Positions 21,300 to 32,452 of a DNA stretch of 64,000 bases are shown in pieces; position 1 is the first letter of the stretch, and each line of letters begins with the position of its first letter. Source of the DNA: Bufo bufo (taxonomy: Eukaryota; Chordata; Amphibia; Anura; Bufonidae); NCBI RefSeq assembly GCF_905171765.1, contig NC_053390.1:577184471-577248470 (forward strand), in the 5' to 3' direction. A model generated the notes under the pieces. It had not been told where the DNA came from and made no database searches. It worked only from the letters and a program-made list of their open reading frames with translations. A program made the position numbers and the translations under genes.

Positions 21300-22901
21300 G
21301 TAGGGTCTCATTTTTTGCGGGATGAGATGACTGTTTGATTGGCATCTATTTTGGGGTGCATATGACTTTTTGATTGCTTGCTATTACACTTTTTGTGACT
21401 TAAGATGACAAAAAATGGCTTTTTTTACACCGTTTTTATTTTTATTTTTTTACGGTGGTCATCTGAGGGGCTAGATCATGTGATATTTTTATAGAGCCGG
21501 GCGATACGGACGCGGCGATACCTAATATGTATACTTTTTTTTTATTTATGTAAGTTTTACACAATGATTTCATTTTTGAAACAAAAAAAATCATGTTTTA
21601 GTGTTTCCATAGTCTAAGAGCCATAGTTTTTTCAGTTTTTGGGCGATTATCTTGGGTAGGGTATGATTTTTGCGGGATGAGATGACGGTTTGATTGGTAC
21701 AATTTTGGCGTACATGCGACTTTTTTGATCACTTTTATTACCTTTTTTGGGAAGTAAGGTGGGCAAAATTTCAATTTCATCATAGTTTTTTATTTTTTAT
21801 TTTTATGGTGTTCACCGTTCGGGTAAAGTAACATGACCGTTTTATAGATCAGGTCGTTACGGACGCGGCGATACCAAACATGTGTAGGGAATTTTATTTT
21901 TTTCATTTTTTATCAGTGATAAATGTGTTTTTTGATTTTTACTTTTTTTTCACTTTTATTCACTTTTTTTTGACCCAGACCCACTTGGTTCTTGAAGATC
22001 CAGTGGGTCTGATGTCTGTATAATACAGTACAGTACAATATATATTGTTCTGTACTGTATTTTACTTACACTGAACAGATCTATGCCTTTCAGCACAGAT
22101 CTGTTCAGCACCATGGACAGCAGGACGCCTGAGAGGCGTCCTGTTGCCATGGGAACCTTCCCCGTCTGCTCAGAACTTCGCAGACGGGGAAGGGTAAGGA
22201 GGGGATCTCTCGGGGGGCTCTCTGGGGGCTCTCTCCCTCTCCATCAGGGGGCTGCAAAGGCACAGCAGCCCCCCGATGGGAGAGGGAGGGAGCTCCCTGC
22301 GCTGTTAACCTTTTCCATACAGCGGTCCGTACGGACCGCTGTATGGAAAGGGTTAAACGGCTGACATCGCATCGCAGATGTCAGCCGTTTATACCAGGGT
22401 GCCAGCAATGTGCTGGCACCCTGGTATCCCTATTAGACACCAACGATTATACAAGGGGAGGCGGGCGGGGGATCGCGATCCCGCCTGCCGCACCGCCCGC
22501 CTCCCGCACCGCCCACACCGCCCGCAACCCTCCCCCTGCACCTCCCGCCACCATAAAAATCATTCGGGGGTGCAGGGGGGGGTGAATAAAACTTTTTTTA
22601 GGCATATAAAGTTTCTGATCTCCGCGGTCAGGGACCGCGGGGACCAGAAACTGCAGAAATCGCAGCAAACCGCAGGTCTGAATTGACCTGCGGTTTGCCG
22701 CGATCGCCGACATGGGGTGGTCACGGGACCCCCCCGCGCATTTAGCCTAGGTGCCTGCTCAATGATTTGAGCAGGCACCGGGTTACGATCACTGCCAGCC
22801 GCACGGCAGTGATCGAAAATACACAGGGCGTACATGTACGCCCTGTGTCCTTAAGTACCAGGGCACAAGGGCGTACCTGTACGCCCTATGTCCTTAAGAG
22901 G
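21300..22901 (-). mobile_element. TTAA element, minus orientation, truncated, rich in hairpins
   Basis: On the minus strand it begins TTAA-CCTCTTAAGGACATAGGG (22905 downward) and runs to the TTAA at 21296-21299. Most of it is the inverted counterpart of 22906-24115. About 370 bp of extra hairpins (22045-22412) are absent from the plus copy. No protein-coding region is recognised. Confidence 0.65.
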
Positions 22902-23120
22902 TTAAGGACTTAGGACGTACCGGTACGGCATGGGTCCCGAATCCTTAAGGACCCATGACGTACCGGTACGTCATGGCTTTAATTCCCGATTTCAGCGCCG
23001 CTGGGGTTAATCGGAACAGGATGCCGGCTGAAATCATTCAGCCGGCATCCCGTAACAACGAAGGGGGGGTCATTTTATCCCCCCCCGTATCGACGATCGC
23101 AGAAAACCGCAGGTCAATTC
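22040..23120. repeat. Chain of about a dozen distinct hairpins
   Basis: Successive near-perfect inverted repeats, each of different sequence: 22073-22106, 22121-22143, 22156-22198, 22230-22290, 22308-22354 (CATACAGCGGTCCGTACGGA and complement), 22360-22391, 22394-22426, 22670-22695, 22750-22782, 22789-22814 and 22824-22846. Palindromes around GTACCGGTAC follow at 22915-22975, and GATGCCGGCTGAAATCATTC with its complement at about 23020-23050. Spacers are short. Confidence 0.85.
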
Positions 23121-25753
23121 AGACTTGCGGTTTTCTGCGCTTTTAGACGATTCTGATCAGAGACCGCGGGGATCAAACTTTTAAATGCCCAAAAATAAGT
23201 TTTATTAACCCCCCCTGAATGATATTATGAGGGCGGGTGGTGCAGGGGGGGTGCGGCAGGCGGTGCGGGAGGCGGGCGGTGCGGCAGGCGGGATCGCGAT
23301 CCCCCGCCCGCCTCTCCTTGAATAATCGTTGGTGGACAGTGGTTATACCAGGGTGTCAGCACATTGCAATATATATTGTACTGTACTGTATTATACAGAC
23401 ATCAGACCCATTAGATCTTCAAGAACCAAGTGGGTCTGGGTCAAAAAAATGTAAAAAAAAAGTGAAAAAAGTTAAGATAAAAAAAAACACATTTATCACT
23501 GAATAAAAAAAAAATTAAAAAAAATACACTACACATATTAGGTATCGCCGCGTCCGTAATGACCTGATCTATAAAACGGTCATGTTACTTTCCCCGCACG
23601 GTGAACGCCATAAAAATAAAAAAATAAAAACTATGAGAAAATTTTAAATTTGCCCACCTTACTTCCCAAAAAAGGTAATAAAAGTGATCAAAAAAGTCGC
23701 ATGTACGCCAAAAGAGTACCAATCAAACCGTCATCTCATCCCGCAAAAATCATACCCTACCCAAGATAATCGCCCAAAAACTGAAAAAACTATGGCTCTT
23801 AGACTATGGAAACACTAAAACATGATTTTTTTTTGTTTCAAAAATGAAATCATTGCGTAAAACTTAAATAAATAAAACAAAAGTATACATATTAGGTATC
23901 GACGCGTCCGTATCGACCAGCTCTATAAAAATATCACATGACCTAACCCCTCAGGTGACCACCGTAAAAAATAAAAAATAAAAACGGTGTAAAAAAAGCA
24001 ATTTTTTGTCATCTTACGTCACAAAAAGTGTAATAGCAAGCGATCAAAAAGTCATATGCACCCCAAAATAGTGCCAATCAAACCGTCATCTCATCCCGCA
24101 AAAAATTAGACCCTATTTAAGATAATCGCCCAAAAACTGAAAAAACTATGGCTCTTAGACTATGGAGACACTAAAACATTTTTTTGTTTTAAAAATGAAA
24201 TCATTGTGTAAAACTTACATAAATCAAAAAAAATTGTATACATATAAGGGTATCGCCACGTCCATGACAACCTGCTCTATAAAATTACCACATGATCTAA
24301 CCTGTCAGATGAATGTTGTAAATAACAAAAATAAAACATGCTAAAAAATCTATTTCTTGTTACCTTGCCGCACAAAAAAGTGTAATATAGAGCAACCAAA
24401 AATCATATGCACCCTAAACTAGTACCAACAAAACTGCCACCCTATCCCGTAGTTTCCAAAATGGGGTCACTTTTTTGGAGTTTCTACTCTAGGGGTGCAT
24501 CAGGGGGGCTTCAAATGGGACATGGTGTCAAAAAACCAGTCCAGCAAAATCTGCCTTCCAAAAACCGCATGGCATTCCTTTCCTTCTGCGCCCTGCCGTG
24601 TGCCCGTACAGCAGTTTATGACCACATATGGGGTGTTTCTGTAAACTACAGAATCAGGGCCATAAATAATGAGTTTTGTTTGGCTGTTAACCCTTGCTTT
24701 GTAACTGGAAAAAAATTATTAAAATGGAAAATCTGCAAAAAAAGTGACATTTTGAAATTGTATCTCTATTTTCCATTAAATCTTGTGCAATACCTAAAGG
24801 GTTAACAAAGTTTGTAAAATCTGTTTTGAATACCTTGATGGGTGTAGTTTCTTAGATGGGGTCACTTTTATGGAGTTTCTACTCTAGGGGTGCATCAGGG
24901 GGGCTTCAAATGGGACATGGTGTCAAAAAACCAGTCCAGCAAAATCTGGCTTCCAAAAACCATACGGCGCACCTTTCCCTCTACGCCCTACTGTGTGCCC
25001 GTACAGTAGTTTACGGCCACATATGGGGTGTTTCTGTAAACGGAAGAGTCAGGGCAATAAAGATACAGTCTTGTTTGGCTGTTAACCCTTGCTTTGTTAG
25101 TGGAAAAAATGGGTTAAAATGGAAAATTAGGCAAAAAAAAGAAATTCTCAAATTTCATCCCCATTTGCCAATAACTCTTGTGCAACACCTAAAGGGTTAA
25201 CGAAGTCTGTAAAATCAGTTTTGAATACCTTGAGGGGTGTAGTTTATAGAATGGGATCATTTTGGGGCGGTTTCTATTATGTAAGCCTTGCAAAGTGACT
25301 TCAGACCTGTAGTGGTCCCTAAAAACTGGGTTTTTGTACATTTCTGAAAAATTTCAAGATTTGCTTCTAAACTTCTAAGCCTTGTAACATCCCCAAAAAA
25401 TAAAATATCATTCCCAAAATGCTACAAACATGAAGTAGACATATGGGGAATGTAAAGTCATCCCAATTTTTGGGGGTATTACTATGTATTACAGAAGTAG
25501 AGAAACTGAAACTTTGAAATTTGCAAATTTTTCAAAATTTTTGGTAAATATGGTATTTTTTATGCAAAAAAAATTTCTTTTTTTACCCAATTTTAACAGT
25601 GTCATGAAGTACAATATGTGACGAAAAAACTATCTCAGAACGGCCTGGATAAGTCAAAGCGTTTTAAAGTTATCAGCACTTAAAGTGACACTGGTCAGAT
25701 TTGCAAAAAATGGCCAAGTCCTTAAGGTGAAATAGGGCTGAGTCCTTAAGGGG
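22906..25753 (+). mobile_element. TTAA element, plus orientation, with CCTTAAGGAC-type ends
   Basis: Begins GGACTTAGGACGTACC after a TTAA (22902-22905) and ends GTCCTTAAGGGG before TTAA (25754-25757). The reverse of its end, CCCCTTAAGGACTCAGCCC, is a terminal motif I associate with abundant anuran non-autonomous DNA elements. Positions 22906-24115 mirror 21300-22901. No transposase is present. The superfamily (piggyBac or Kolobok) is not resolved. Confidence 0.65.
24455..25246 (+). repeat. ~396-bp tandem duplication inside the TTAA element
   Basis: GGAGTTTCTACTCTAGGGGT with its flanks occurs at about 24478 and 24874, and the following ~390 bp align collinearly with moderate divergence. The parallel 132- and 114-codon open frames (24407-24805 and 24856-25200) are the two copies read in the same phase and are not supported as genes. 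Confidence 0.8.
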
Positions 25754-25907
25754 TTAAAGTCAAATTAGAGGTAATATTCTCAACACCTCAGCACTGAATA
25801 TTATTAACTGCACCACTGGCCTTCCTTAAATACACAGATAGTGTTGGGAGTGAATATTCAAATCGCGAATATCGCCACTTCGAGAATTCGCAAAGATTTA
25901 GAATATA

Positions 25908-27465
25908 CAGTCGTGGCCAAAAGTTTTGAGAATTACATAAATATTGGAAATTGGAACAGTTGCTGCTTAAGTTTTTATAAAAGCAATTTGCATATACTCC
26001 AGAATGTTATGAAGAGTGATCAGATGAATTGCATAGTCCTTCTTTGCCATGAAAATTAACTTAATCCCCAAAAAAACTTTCCACTGCATTTCATTGCTGT
26101 CATTAAAGGACCTGCTGAGATCATTTCAGTAATTGTCTTGTTAACTCAGGTGAGAATGTTGATTAGCACAAGGCTGGAGATCATTATGTCAGGCTGATTG
26201 GGTTATAATAGCAGATTTGACATGTTAAAAGGAGGGTGATGCTTGAAATCATTGTTCTTCCATTGTTAACCATGGTGACCTGCAAAGAAACGATTGCAGC
26301 CATCATTGCGTTGCATAAAAATGGCTTCACAGGCAAGGATATTGTGGCTACTAAGATTGCACCTCAATCAACAATTTATAGGATCATCAAGAACTTCAAG
26401 GAAAGAGGTTCAATTTGTGTTAAGAAGGCTTCAGGGCGTCCAAGAAAGTCCAGCAAGCGCCAGGATCGTCTCCTAAAGAGGATTCAGCTGCGGGATCAGA
26501 GTGCCACCAGTGCAGAGCTTGCTCAGGAATGGCAGCAGGCAGGTGTGAGCGCATCTGCACGCACAGTGAGGCGAAGACTTTTGGAAGATGGCCTGGTGTC
26601 AAGAAGGGCAGCAAAGAAGCCACTTCTCTCCAAAAAAACCCATCAGGGACAGATTGATCTTCTGCAGAAAGTTTGGTGAATGGACTGCTGAGGACTGGGG
26701 CAAAGTCATATTTTCCGATGAAGCCTCTTTCCGATTGTTTGGGGCATCTGGAAAAAGGCTTGTCCGCAGAAGAAAAGGTGAGCGCTACCATCAGTCCTGT
26801 GTCATGCCAACAGTAAAGCATCTTGAGACCATTCATGTGTGGGGTTGCTTCTCATCCAAGGGAGTGGGCTCACTCACAATATTGCCCAAAAACACAGCCA
26901 TGAATAAAGAATGGTACCAAAACACCCTCCAACAGAAACTTCTTCCAACAATCCAACAACAGTTTGGTGAAGAACAATGCATTTTCCAGCACGATGGAGC
27001 ACTGTGCCATAAGGCAAAAGTGATAACTAAGTGGCTCGGGGACCAAAACGTTGACATTTTGGGTCCATGGCCTGGAAACTCCCCAGATCTTAATCCCATT
27101 GAGAACTTGTGGTCAATCCTCAAGAGGCGGATGGACAAACAAAAACCCACTAATTCTGACAAACTCCATGAAGTGATTATGAAAGAATGGGTTGCTATGA
27201 GTCAGGAGTTGGCCCAGAAGTTGATTGAGAGCATGTCCAGTCGAATTGCAGAGGTCCTGTAAAAGAATGGCCAACACTGCAAATACTGACTCTTTGCATA
27301 AATGTCATGTAATTGTCGATAAAAGCCTTTGAAACGTATGAAGTGCGTGTAATTATATTTCACTACATCGCAGAAACAACTGAAACAAAGATCTAAAAGC
27401 AGTTTAGCAGCAAACTTTGTGAAAACTAATATTTGTGTCATTCTCAAAACTTTTGGCCACGACTG
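25908..27465 (+). mobile_element. Tc1-like transposon, full length, 35 residues between the second D and E
   Basis: A 1558-bp element with TA on both sides (25906-25907 and 27466-27467) and terminal inverted repeats beginning CAGTCGTGGCCAAAAGTTTT, matching over at least 40 bp with a few differences. It carries one transposase pseudogene. It lies inside an older hAT-like element. Confidence 0.93.
26236..27262 (+). pseudogene. Tc1-like transposase, one frameshift
   Basis: Cut-and-paste transposase of about 340 residues in two frames: 26236-26679 and 26588-27262. The first frame holds the paired-like helix-turn-helix DNA-binding region (TIYRIIKNF, ASGRPRKSSKRQDRL). The second holds the DDE catalytic domain: first D in VIFSDEASF, second D in FQHDGALCHKA, E in SPDLNPIENLW. 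There are 35 residues between the second D and the E. The frames switch near 26630-26645, just after KKPLLSKKTH, consistent with one small indel. Apart from this the protein looks complete, so the copy is fairly young. The most likely start is the ATG at 26272 (MVTCKETIAAI). Confidence 0.92.
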
Positions 27466-27619
27466 TATATTCTTATTCGCGAATATTCTAGATTTCTTTT
27501 CATCTGAACCCATGATCCCTCCCTGCTTCTTGCTTGTGGGCCAATGAGAAGGCTGCAATGTCTTTGTCTGAGCATAGCAACATCCCTAGCAACCCATAGG
27601 AAAGCTGCCTACCCCTTAC

Positions 27620-27626
27620 TATATAA
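27620..27626 (+). promoter_or_regulatory. TATA-like promoter remnant of the hAT-like element
   Basis: TATATAA followed by a GC-rich segment and CTGCTGTTCTTTGCAGTTC. The arrangement resembles the leader of hAT copy 2 (TATATAA at 34371 followed by CTCTGCTGTTACAAG). No open reading frame follows. Confidence 0.4.
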
Positions 27627-27989
27627 GAACCTCCCCAGCAGCCGTTTTCTGCTGTTCTTTGCAGTTCTGAGAGAGACAGCAGTTTCATTGCTGTGCTCTA
27701 TGCTTTGCTGTGTCATTACATTAGATAGTCAGTTAGTTAGCTTATATATATATAATACAGATAGTTAGTGGGAAATAGTCAGTGTAGGTTAGATTGTGAT
27801 ATAGTGTAGCTGATAGGTTCCAGTGCAGAGTGTTAGGTAGTGTGATAGGTTCTGCTGTCCATACATACATGCTACAGACATAGTGCTGTGATGTCACAAG
27901 TTCACAACAATAGTGCACCAATCAGAAATATGTAGTAAGACCTGCTAAAATGTGAAGTTGCACGTATTGCTCCAAAATATGTGCATCAT

Positions 27990-28347
27990 TAATGTTGGGC
28001 GAGCATGCTCGGCCGAACACTATTTTGTCTCGAGCATTGCGATGCTCGGCACATCGCGAAAAGCTTGAGTCTCCTCCCCGCACGTTTGTTGGCTGCTACA
28101 CAGCAAATAAACGCGCGGAGAAGTTCTGGCACTCACTGTAATGCTGTAGCCATGTTGGTTACTGGCATTACAGTGATTGGCTGGCCGGAACGCGTCATCA
28201 GGTGTTATATAGCACCCAATGAGACACAGGGTTTGGCTCAGTCTTAGTCAGGGAGAGCTGCAGCAGAAGGGACAGATAGTGTAGGAACAGGAATTGTATT
28301 TTTTTTCAGGCAGGGTTTAAGGACTATTGTTTTATCTGGCTGTAATT
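27990..28347 (+). mobile_element. hAT-like 5' end fragment (GCTCGGCCGAACAC family)
   Basis: Begins TAATGTTGGGCGAGCATGCT, with GCTCGGCCGAAC just inside, similar to other hAT ends in this window. It contains a TTATATAG box (28205-28212) and a leader-like segment. It ends where a 5'-truncated Tc1 begins. No transposase remains. Confidence 0.5.
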
Positions 28348-29293
28348 GAAATCAGAATAAACCTTTCCTGTTTTTGGCCAATTAGGATTACCATAATTAT
28401 TATTATTTAACAAATGTCAGAATAACATGCCATGTTTGGAAGCTTCTGTTAGGTTTGTTGGCAACTTCTGAGTTAATTAGAGACACACCTGTGGATGTAT
28501 TTAAATGCACACCTGAAACACACTGCTTTGTGTAGCATCGTGGGAAAGTCTAAAGAAATCAGCCAAGATGTCAGGAAGAGGATTGTGGACTTGCACAAGT
28601 CTTACTCAACCTTGGGTGCAATTTCAAGATACCTGAAGGTACAAACAATTATACAAACAAGATGGGAATGTCAAGCCATCATACCGCTCAGGATGAAGAT
28701 GGGTTCTGTGTCCCAGAGATGAACGTGCTTGGGTCCGAAATGTGCATATCAACCCAAGAACCAAAGCAAAAGACCTTGTGAAGATGATGGCAGAAGCTGG
28801 TAAGATGGTGTCAATATCCACAGTAAAACGAATACTGTATGAACATGGGCTGAAAGGCCACTCTGCCAGGAAGAAGTCATTACTCCAAAAGAAACATTAA
28901 AAAAAGCCAGATTAATGTTTGCAAATGCACACAGGAACAAAGACCTACATTTTTGGAGACATGTCCTGTGGTCTGACGAAACAAAAATTGAACTTTTTGC
29001 CCATAAAGACCATCGTTACTTTGAAGGAAAAAGGGAGAATCTTGGAAGCCTAAGAACACCATCCCAACTGTGAAACACGGGGGTGGCAGCATCATGTTGT
29101 GGGGTTGTTTAGCTGCAGGAGGGACTAGTGCACTTCACAAAATAGATGGCGTCATGAGGAAAGAACATTATGTGGAAATACTGAAGCAACATCTCAAGAC
29201 ATCAGTCACGAAGTTAAAGCTTGGGCGGAAATGGGTCTTCCAAATGGAAAATGACCAGAAGCATACTGCTAAACTGGTTACAAAGTGGCTTAA

Positions 29294-29629
29294 AGGGGTT
29301 GTCTCATCATGGACAATGGGGGCATATCGCTAGGATATGCCCCCATTGTAACATAGTAACATAGTATAGGGACCCGTACCTATATCGAGAACGGAGCCCC
29401 GCAAAATGGTGGCTCGAGGACTCCGGTCCGGCCACCACCAAGCGGGCTCCGCATAGAAATTAATGGGAGCATACCGCGCATGCGCAATCCCCGCTCCCAT
29501 TCATTTCTATGGGGCTAACGGAAATAGCCGAGACAGCGCACGGCTATTTTCGCCGACCCCATAGAAAATGAATGCGCCTCCTTCACTTGCGGGGCTCCGT
29601 TCTCGATATAGGTGCGGGGGACAACCCCT
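29294..29629. mobile_element. 336-bp TTAA MITE inside the old Tc1
   Basis: The ends AGGGGTTGTC and GACAACCCCT form an inverted repeat, with TTAA on both sides (29290-29293 and 29630-29633). A second, longer inverted pair (TATCGAGAACGGAGCCCCGC and complement) lies inside. Removing it restores the Tc1 transposase sequence across the site. A related end (GAGACAACCCCTTTAA) occurs alone at about 32656. Confidence 0.88.
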
Positions 29630-30437
29630 TTAAGGATAACAAAGTCAATGTTTTGGAGTGGCCATCACGAAGCCCTGATCTCAGTCCTATTTAAAATGTA
29701 TGGGCAAAGCTGAAAAGGCAGGTGCGAGCAAGGCGACCAACAAACATGGCTCAGTTACACCAGTTTTGTCAGGAGGAATGGGCCCAAATTCCGACTGTGA
29801 GGAATATGGACTATTATTTCATCTCAGCCATGTTCTCACACCAGCCATCTGCTGTCTGATAGCTGGCTTCAAACAAGTCACTCGCTTACACATAGCATAG
29901 GAAAACATCTCTGCAGGTAATCTAAGCCATTCACCACTTCAATCAAATTATCAGACATCATGAAACTGGCGATTCATAAAGAATTATGAATCGCCCGTCC
30001 ATCACAGGCATAAACCATATATATATAGTACAGACCAAAAGTTTGGACACACCTTCTCATTCAAAGAGTTTTCTTTATTTTCATGACTATGAAAATTGTA
30101 GATTCACACTGAAGGCATCAAAACTATGAATTAACACATGTGGAATTATATACATAACAAACAAGTGTGAAACAGCTGAAAATATGTCATATTCTAGGTT
30201 CTTCAAAGTAGCCACCTTTTGCTTTGATTACTGCTTTGCATACTCTTGGCATTCTCTTGATGAGCTTCAAGAGGTAGTCCCCTGAAATGGTTTTCACTTC
30301 ACAGGTGTGCCCTGTCAGGTTTAATAAGTGAGATTTCTTGCCTTATAAATGGGGTTGGGACCATCAGTGGCGTTGAGGAGAAGTCAGGTGGATACACAGC
30401 TGATAGTTCTACTGAATAGACTGTTAGAATTTGTATT

Positions 30438-30773
30438 ATGGCAAGAAAAAAGCAGCTAAGTAAAGAAAAACGAGTGGCCATCATTACTTTAAGAAATGAA
30501 GGTCAGTCAGTCAGCCGAAAAATTGGGAAAACTTTGAAAGTAAGGGCTATTTGACTATGAAGGAGAGTGATGGGGTGCTGGGCCAGATGACCTGGCCTCC
30601 ACAGTCACCGGACCTGAACCCAATCGAGATGGTTTGGGGTGAGCTGGACCGCAGAGTGAAGGCAAAAGGGCCAACAAGTGCTAAACATCTCTGGGAACTC
30701 CTTCAAGACTGTTGGAAGACCATTTCAGGGGACTACCTATTGAAGCCCATCAAGAGAATGCCAAGAGTGTGCA
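30438..30773 (+). pseudogene. Internally deleted Tc1-like transposase
   Basis: The N-terminal helix-turn-helix (MARKKQLSKEKR, GQSVSRKIGK) runs about 35 codons and then joins directly to the C-terminal catalytic end (WPPQSPDLNPIEMVWGELDR, a few bases after 30590). This removes roughly 200 residues including the first two catalytic aspartates. The 3' end runs into the sequence gap. Inactive. Confidence 0.85.
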
Positions 30774-30973
30774 NNNNNNNNNNNNNNNNNNNNNNNNNNN
30801 NNNNNNNNNNNNNNNNNNNNNNNNNNNNNNNNNNNNNNNNNNNNNNNNNNNNNNNNNNNNNNNNNNNNNNNNNNNNNNNNNNNNNNNNNNNNNNNNNNNN
30901 NNNNNNNNNNNNNNNNNNNNNNNNNNNNNNNNNNNNNNNNNNNNNNNNNNNNNNNNNNNNNNNNNNNNNNNNN
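30774..30973. other. Assembly gap (200 N)
   Basis: A gap of conventional size inside the Tc1 element. Flanking sequence (CCAAGAGTGTGCA and AAGCAGTAATC) suggests that only a little Tc1 sequence is really missing. Confidence 0.97.
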
Positions 30974-31158
30974 AAGCAGTAATCAAAGCAAAAGGTGGCT
31001 ACTTTGAAGAACCTAAAATATGACATATTTTCAGTTGTTTCACACTTGTTTGTTATGTATATAATTCCACATGTGTTAATTCATAGTTTTGATGCCTTCA
31101 TAGTCATGAAAATAAAGAAAACTCTTTGAATGACAAGGTGTGTCCAAACTTTTGGTCT

Positions 31159-31160
<2 letters not shown>

Positions 31161-31189
<29 letters not shown>

Positions 31190-31190
31190 T
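31161..31190. repeat. (TA)n microsatellite
   Basis: About 14 TA dinucleotides beside the TA target of the nested Tc1; a shorter TA run is on the other side (30020-30030). Confidence 0.9.
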
Positions 31191-32452
31191 TGACCCTGTG
31201 GCCAAGACGGTCAGGCTCCTGCTCTTGGTTTGGCAATAGGATGCCAGGGAGGGGAGATATACATATCTCCCCACAGAAACCAAATAACGGTACCAGGTTT
31301 GGACTCTTCTTGTAGCCAGAACCTAGGCAGGTCCGTTGGTCCCAGAACCATCTCCCTATGACCTTCTGGTCTGGAGCTATGAACCCTAATAGGTTTTGTG
31401 GGTGGTTGGCTGTCAGCCCATAAGAGGAGTCGTGGACCCCTCCCAGGGGCAGGGAGGGGAGGGGCCGGCTACAGGTCAAAAAGCCCATGCAAGCCAGCGG
31501 GCGTGTCTTTTTTCTAAAGGGGGGTCACGCTGCATATGTGTTTGGAAGGGACCTGGAAACGGCTGACATCTCTGCCTCCCAGGTGATGACGGCCAAGGAT
31601 TATCGTAACCATTATTCCTCAACCCAAAGGACTCATCCATCTGGTAAACTGACCTTTTTGCTCTGTTTAATCATGTTTGTATCATAATACCTGTATTTGC
31701 AACCACTGTATATATTCTTTGAGCGTATAGTGTTATTTCTAGTGAGCCCTTAAGGCGATTAAATATATAATTTAATCTTGTGCTGTCTTGTATCTCGATC
31801 ATGAATCCCCACGTCCGTGTTTCGGCCTAGTTATACGCTACTGCGGGTTGGTTTCTCACCCTATATAATCCTGTTAACAGACCGGTCTTATATCAAATGA
31901 GAAGCTGGTGGCAGTCTTCCCGGGCTGAGGAAGCGCTGTTTCACTGGGGCAGTGAAAAGGCTCCCTCAGCTTGTTGCCTCTCTGTGTCCGTGTGGACAGG
32001 AGAAGTCTGTGGACACTGTACCAAGCTGACCTTACCTGCTCCTCAGGGACGGCATAACGTCACGACTTGGTAACCAGTGACTATACCGTATCTCGCTGGC
32101 TCTACGTATTTAACGTCCGGCGGCAGCGAGGTGCGGTATTCGTCACACCGACCAACTATTGTGAGAAGCTTGTGGAAAGATATCCAAAACGTTTGACCCA
32201 AGTCATACAGTTTAAAGGCACTGGTACCAAATATTAATGAAATGTATGTAAACTTTAGAATTTGCAGAAAGTTATAAAAATGTCTTAAAACATTCTCTCT
32301 CTCATTATTCTGGCATTGGCAAATAATAATAATGATGGTAATACTAATTGACCAAAACCAGGAAAGGTTTATTCCGATTTGATATCAGATATTGAGAAAA
32401 ACATGCATATGTGTCTTTTTATATAGTGTATGTAAACTTCTGGTTTCAACTG

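Larger units (their letters stand above)
25843..27989 (-). mobile_element. hAT-like element (TAGTGTTG end), incomplete, split by a Tc1 element
   Basis: The left end TAGTGTTGGGAGTGAATATT with AT-rich GAATATTCGC motifs reappears, inverted, at 40309-40439 beside hAT copy 2. The right part, 27468-27989, carries a TATA-type promoter-like region but no transposase. Orientation is uncertain. The Tc1 at 25908-27465 is inserted near the left end, at a TA. Confidence 0.55.
30031..31159 (+). mobile_element. Tc1-like transposon with ~200-bp terminal repeats, internally deleted
   Basis: TA on both sides (30029-30030 and 31160-31161) and ends CAGACCAAAAGTTTGGACAC. The inverted repeats extend about 200 bp inward, to AAAGCAGTAATCAAAGCAAA at about 30974-30992 and its inverse near 30219. 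A 200-base gap (30774-30973) lies inside. It sits within the solo LTR and is the youngest insertion of this nest. Confidence 0.92.
29796..32147. mobile_element. Solo LTR of an unassigned retrotransposon, with a nested Tc1
   Basis: Ends TGTGAGG...CGTCACA with 5-bp duplications CCGAC on each side (29791-29795 and 32148-32152). Subtracting the nested Tc1 leaves about 1.2 kb with no protein-coding sequence, as expected for a solo LTR left by recombination between two LTRs. Orientation is not certain. The family is not recognised. Confidence 0.8.
28540..32237 (+). pseudogene. Tc1-like transposase (Passport-like), heavily broken
   Basis: The expected start codon is GTG (28540-28542). The helix-turn-helix part (KEISQDVRKRIVDLHKS), linker, and catalytic part (LWGCLAAGG, HTAKLVTKWLK, WPSRSPDLSPI) are recognisable in several frames. 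The second catalytic D lies in a changed context (MENDQKHT). The gene is cut after VTKWLK by the MITE, resumes with DNKVNVLEW, is cut again by the LTR after about 29795, and resumes at 32153. It ends near 32237. Many frameshifts and stops are present, so it is the oldest Tc1 copy here. Confidence 0.85.
28348..32452 (+). mobile_element. Old Tc1-like transposon (Passport-like), split by two nested insertions
   Basis: The right end, with CTTCTGGTTTCAACTG before TA (32453-32454), is intact. Its inverse (CAGTTGAAACCAGAAG) is missing at the left, so the element is 5'-truncated at about 28348. The body is interrupted by a TTAA MITE (29294-29629) and an LTR (29796-32147); removing these restores collinearity of the transposase gene. 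Confidence 0.85.

Noticed and set aside
24407..25200. Two similar open frames of 132 and 114 codons
   Set aside because: Parallel reading of a 396-bp tandem duplication in non-coding element DNA. Similarity is at DNA level and no domain is seen.
30551..31026. Open frames through the N run
   Set aside because: Artefact of reading across the assembly gap.
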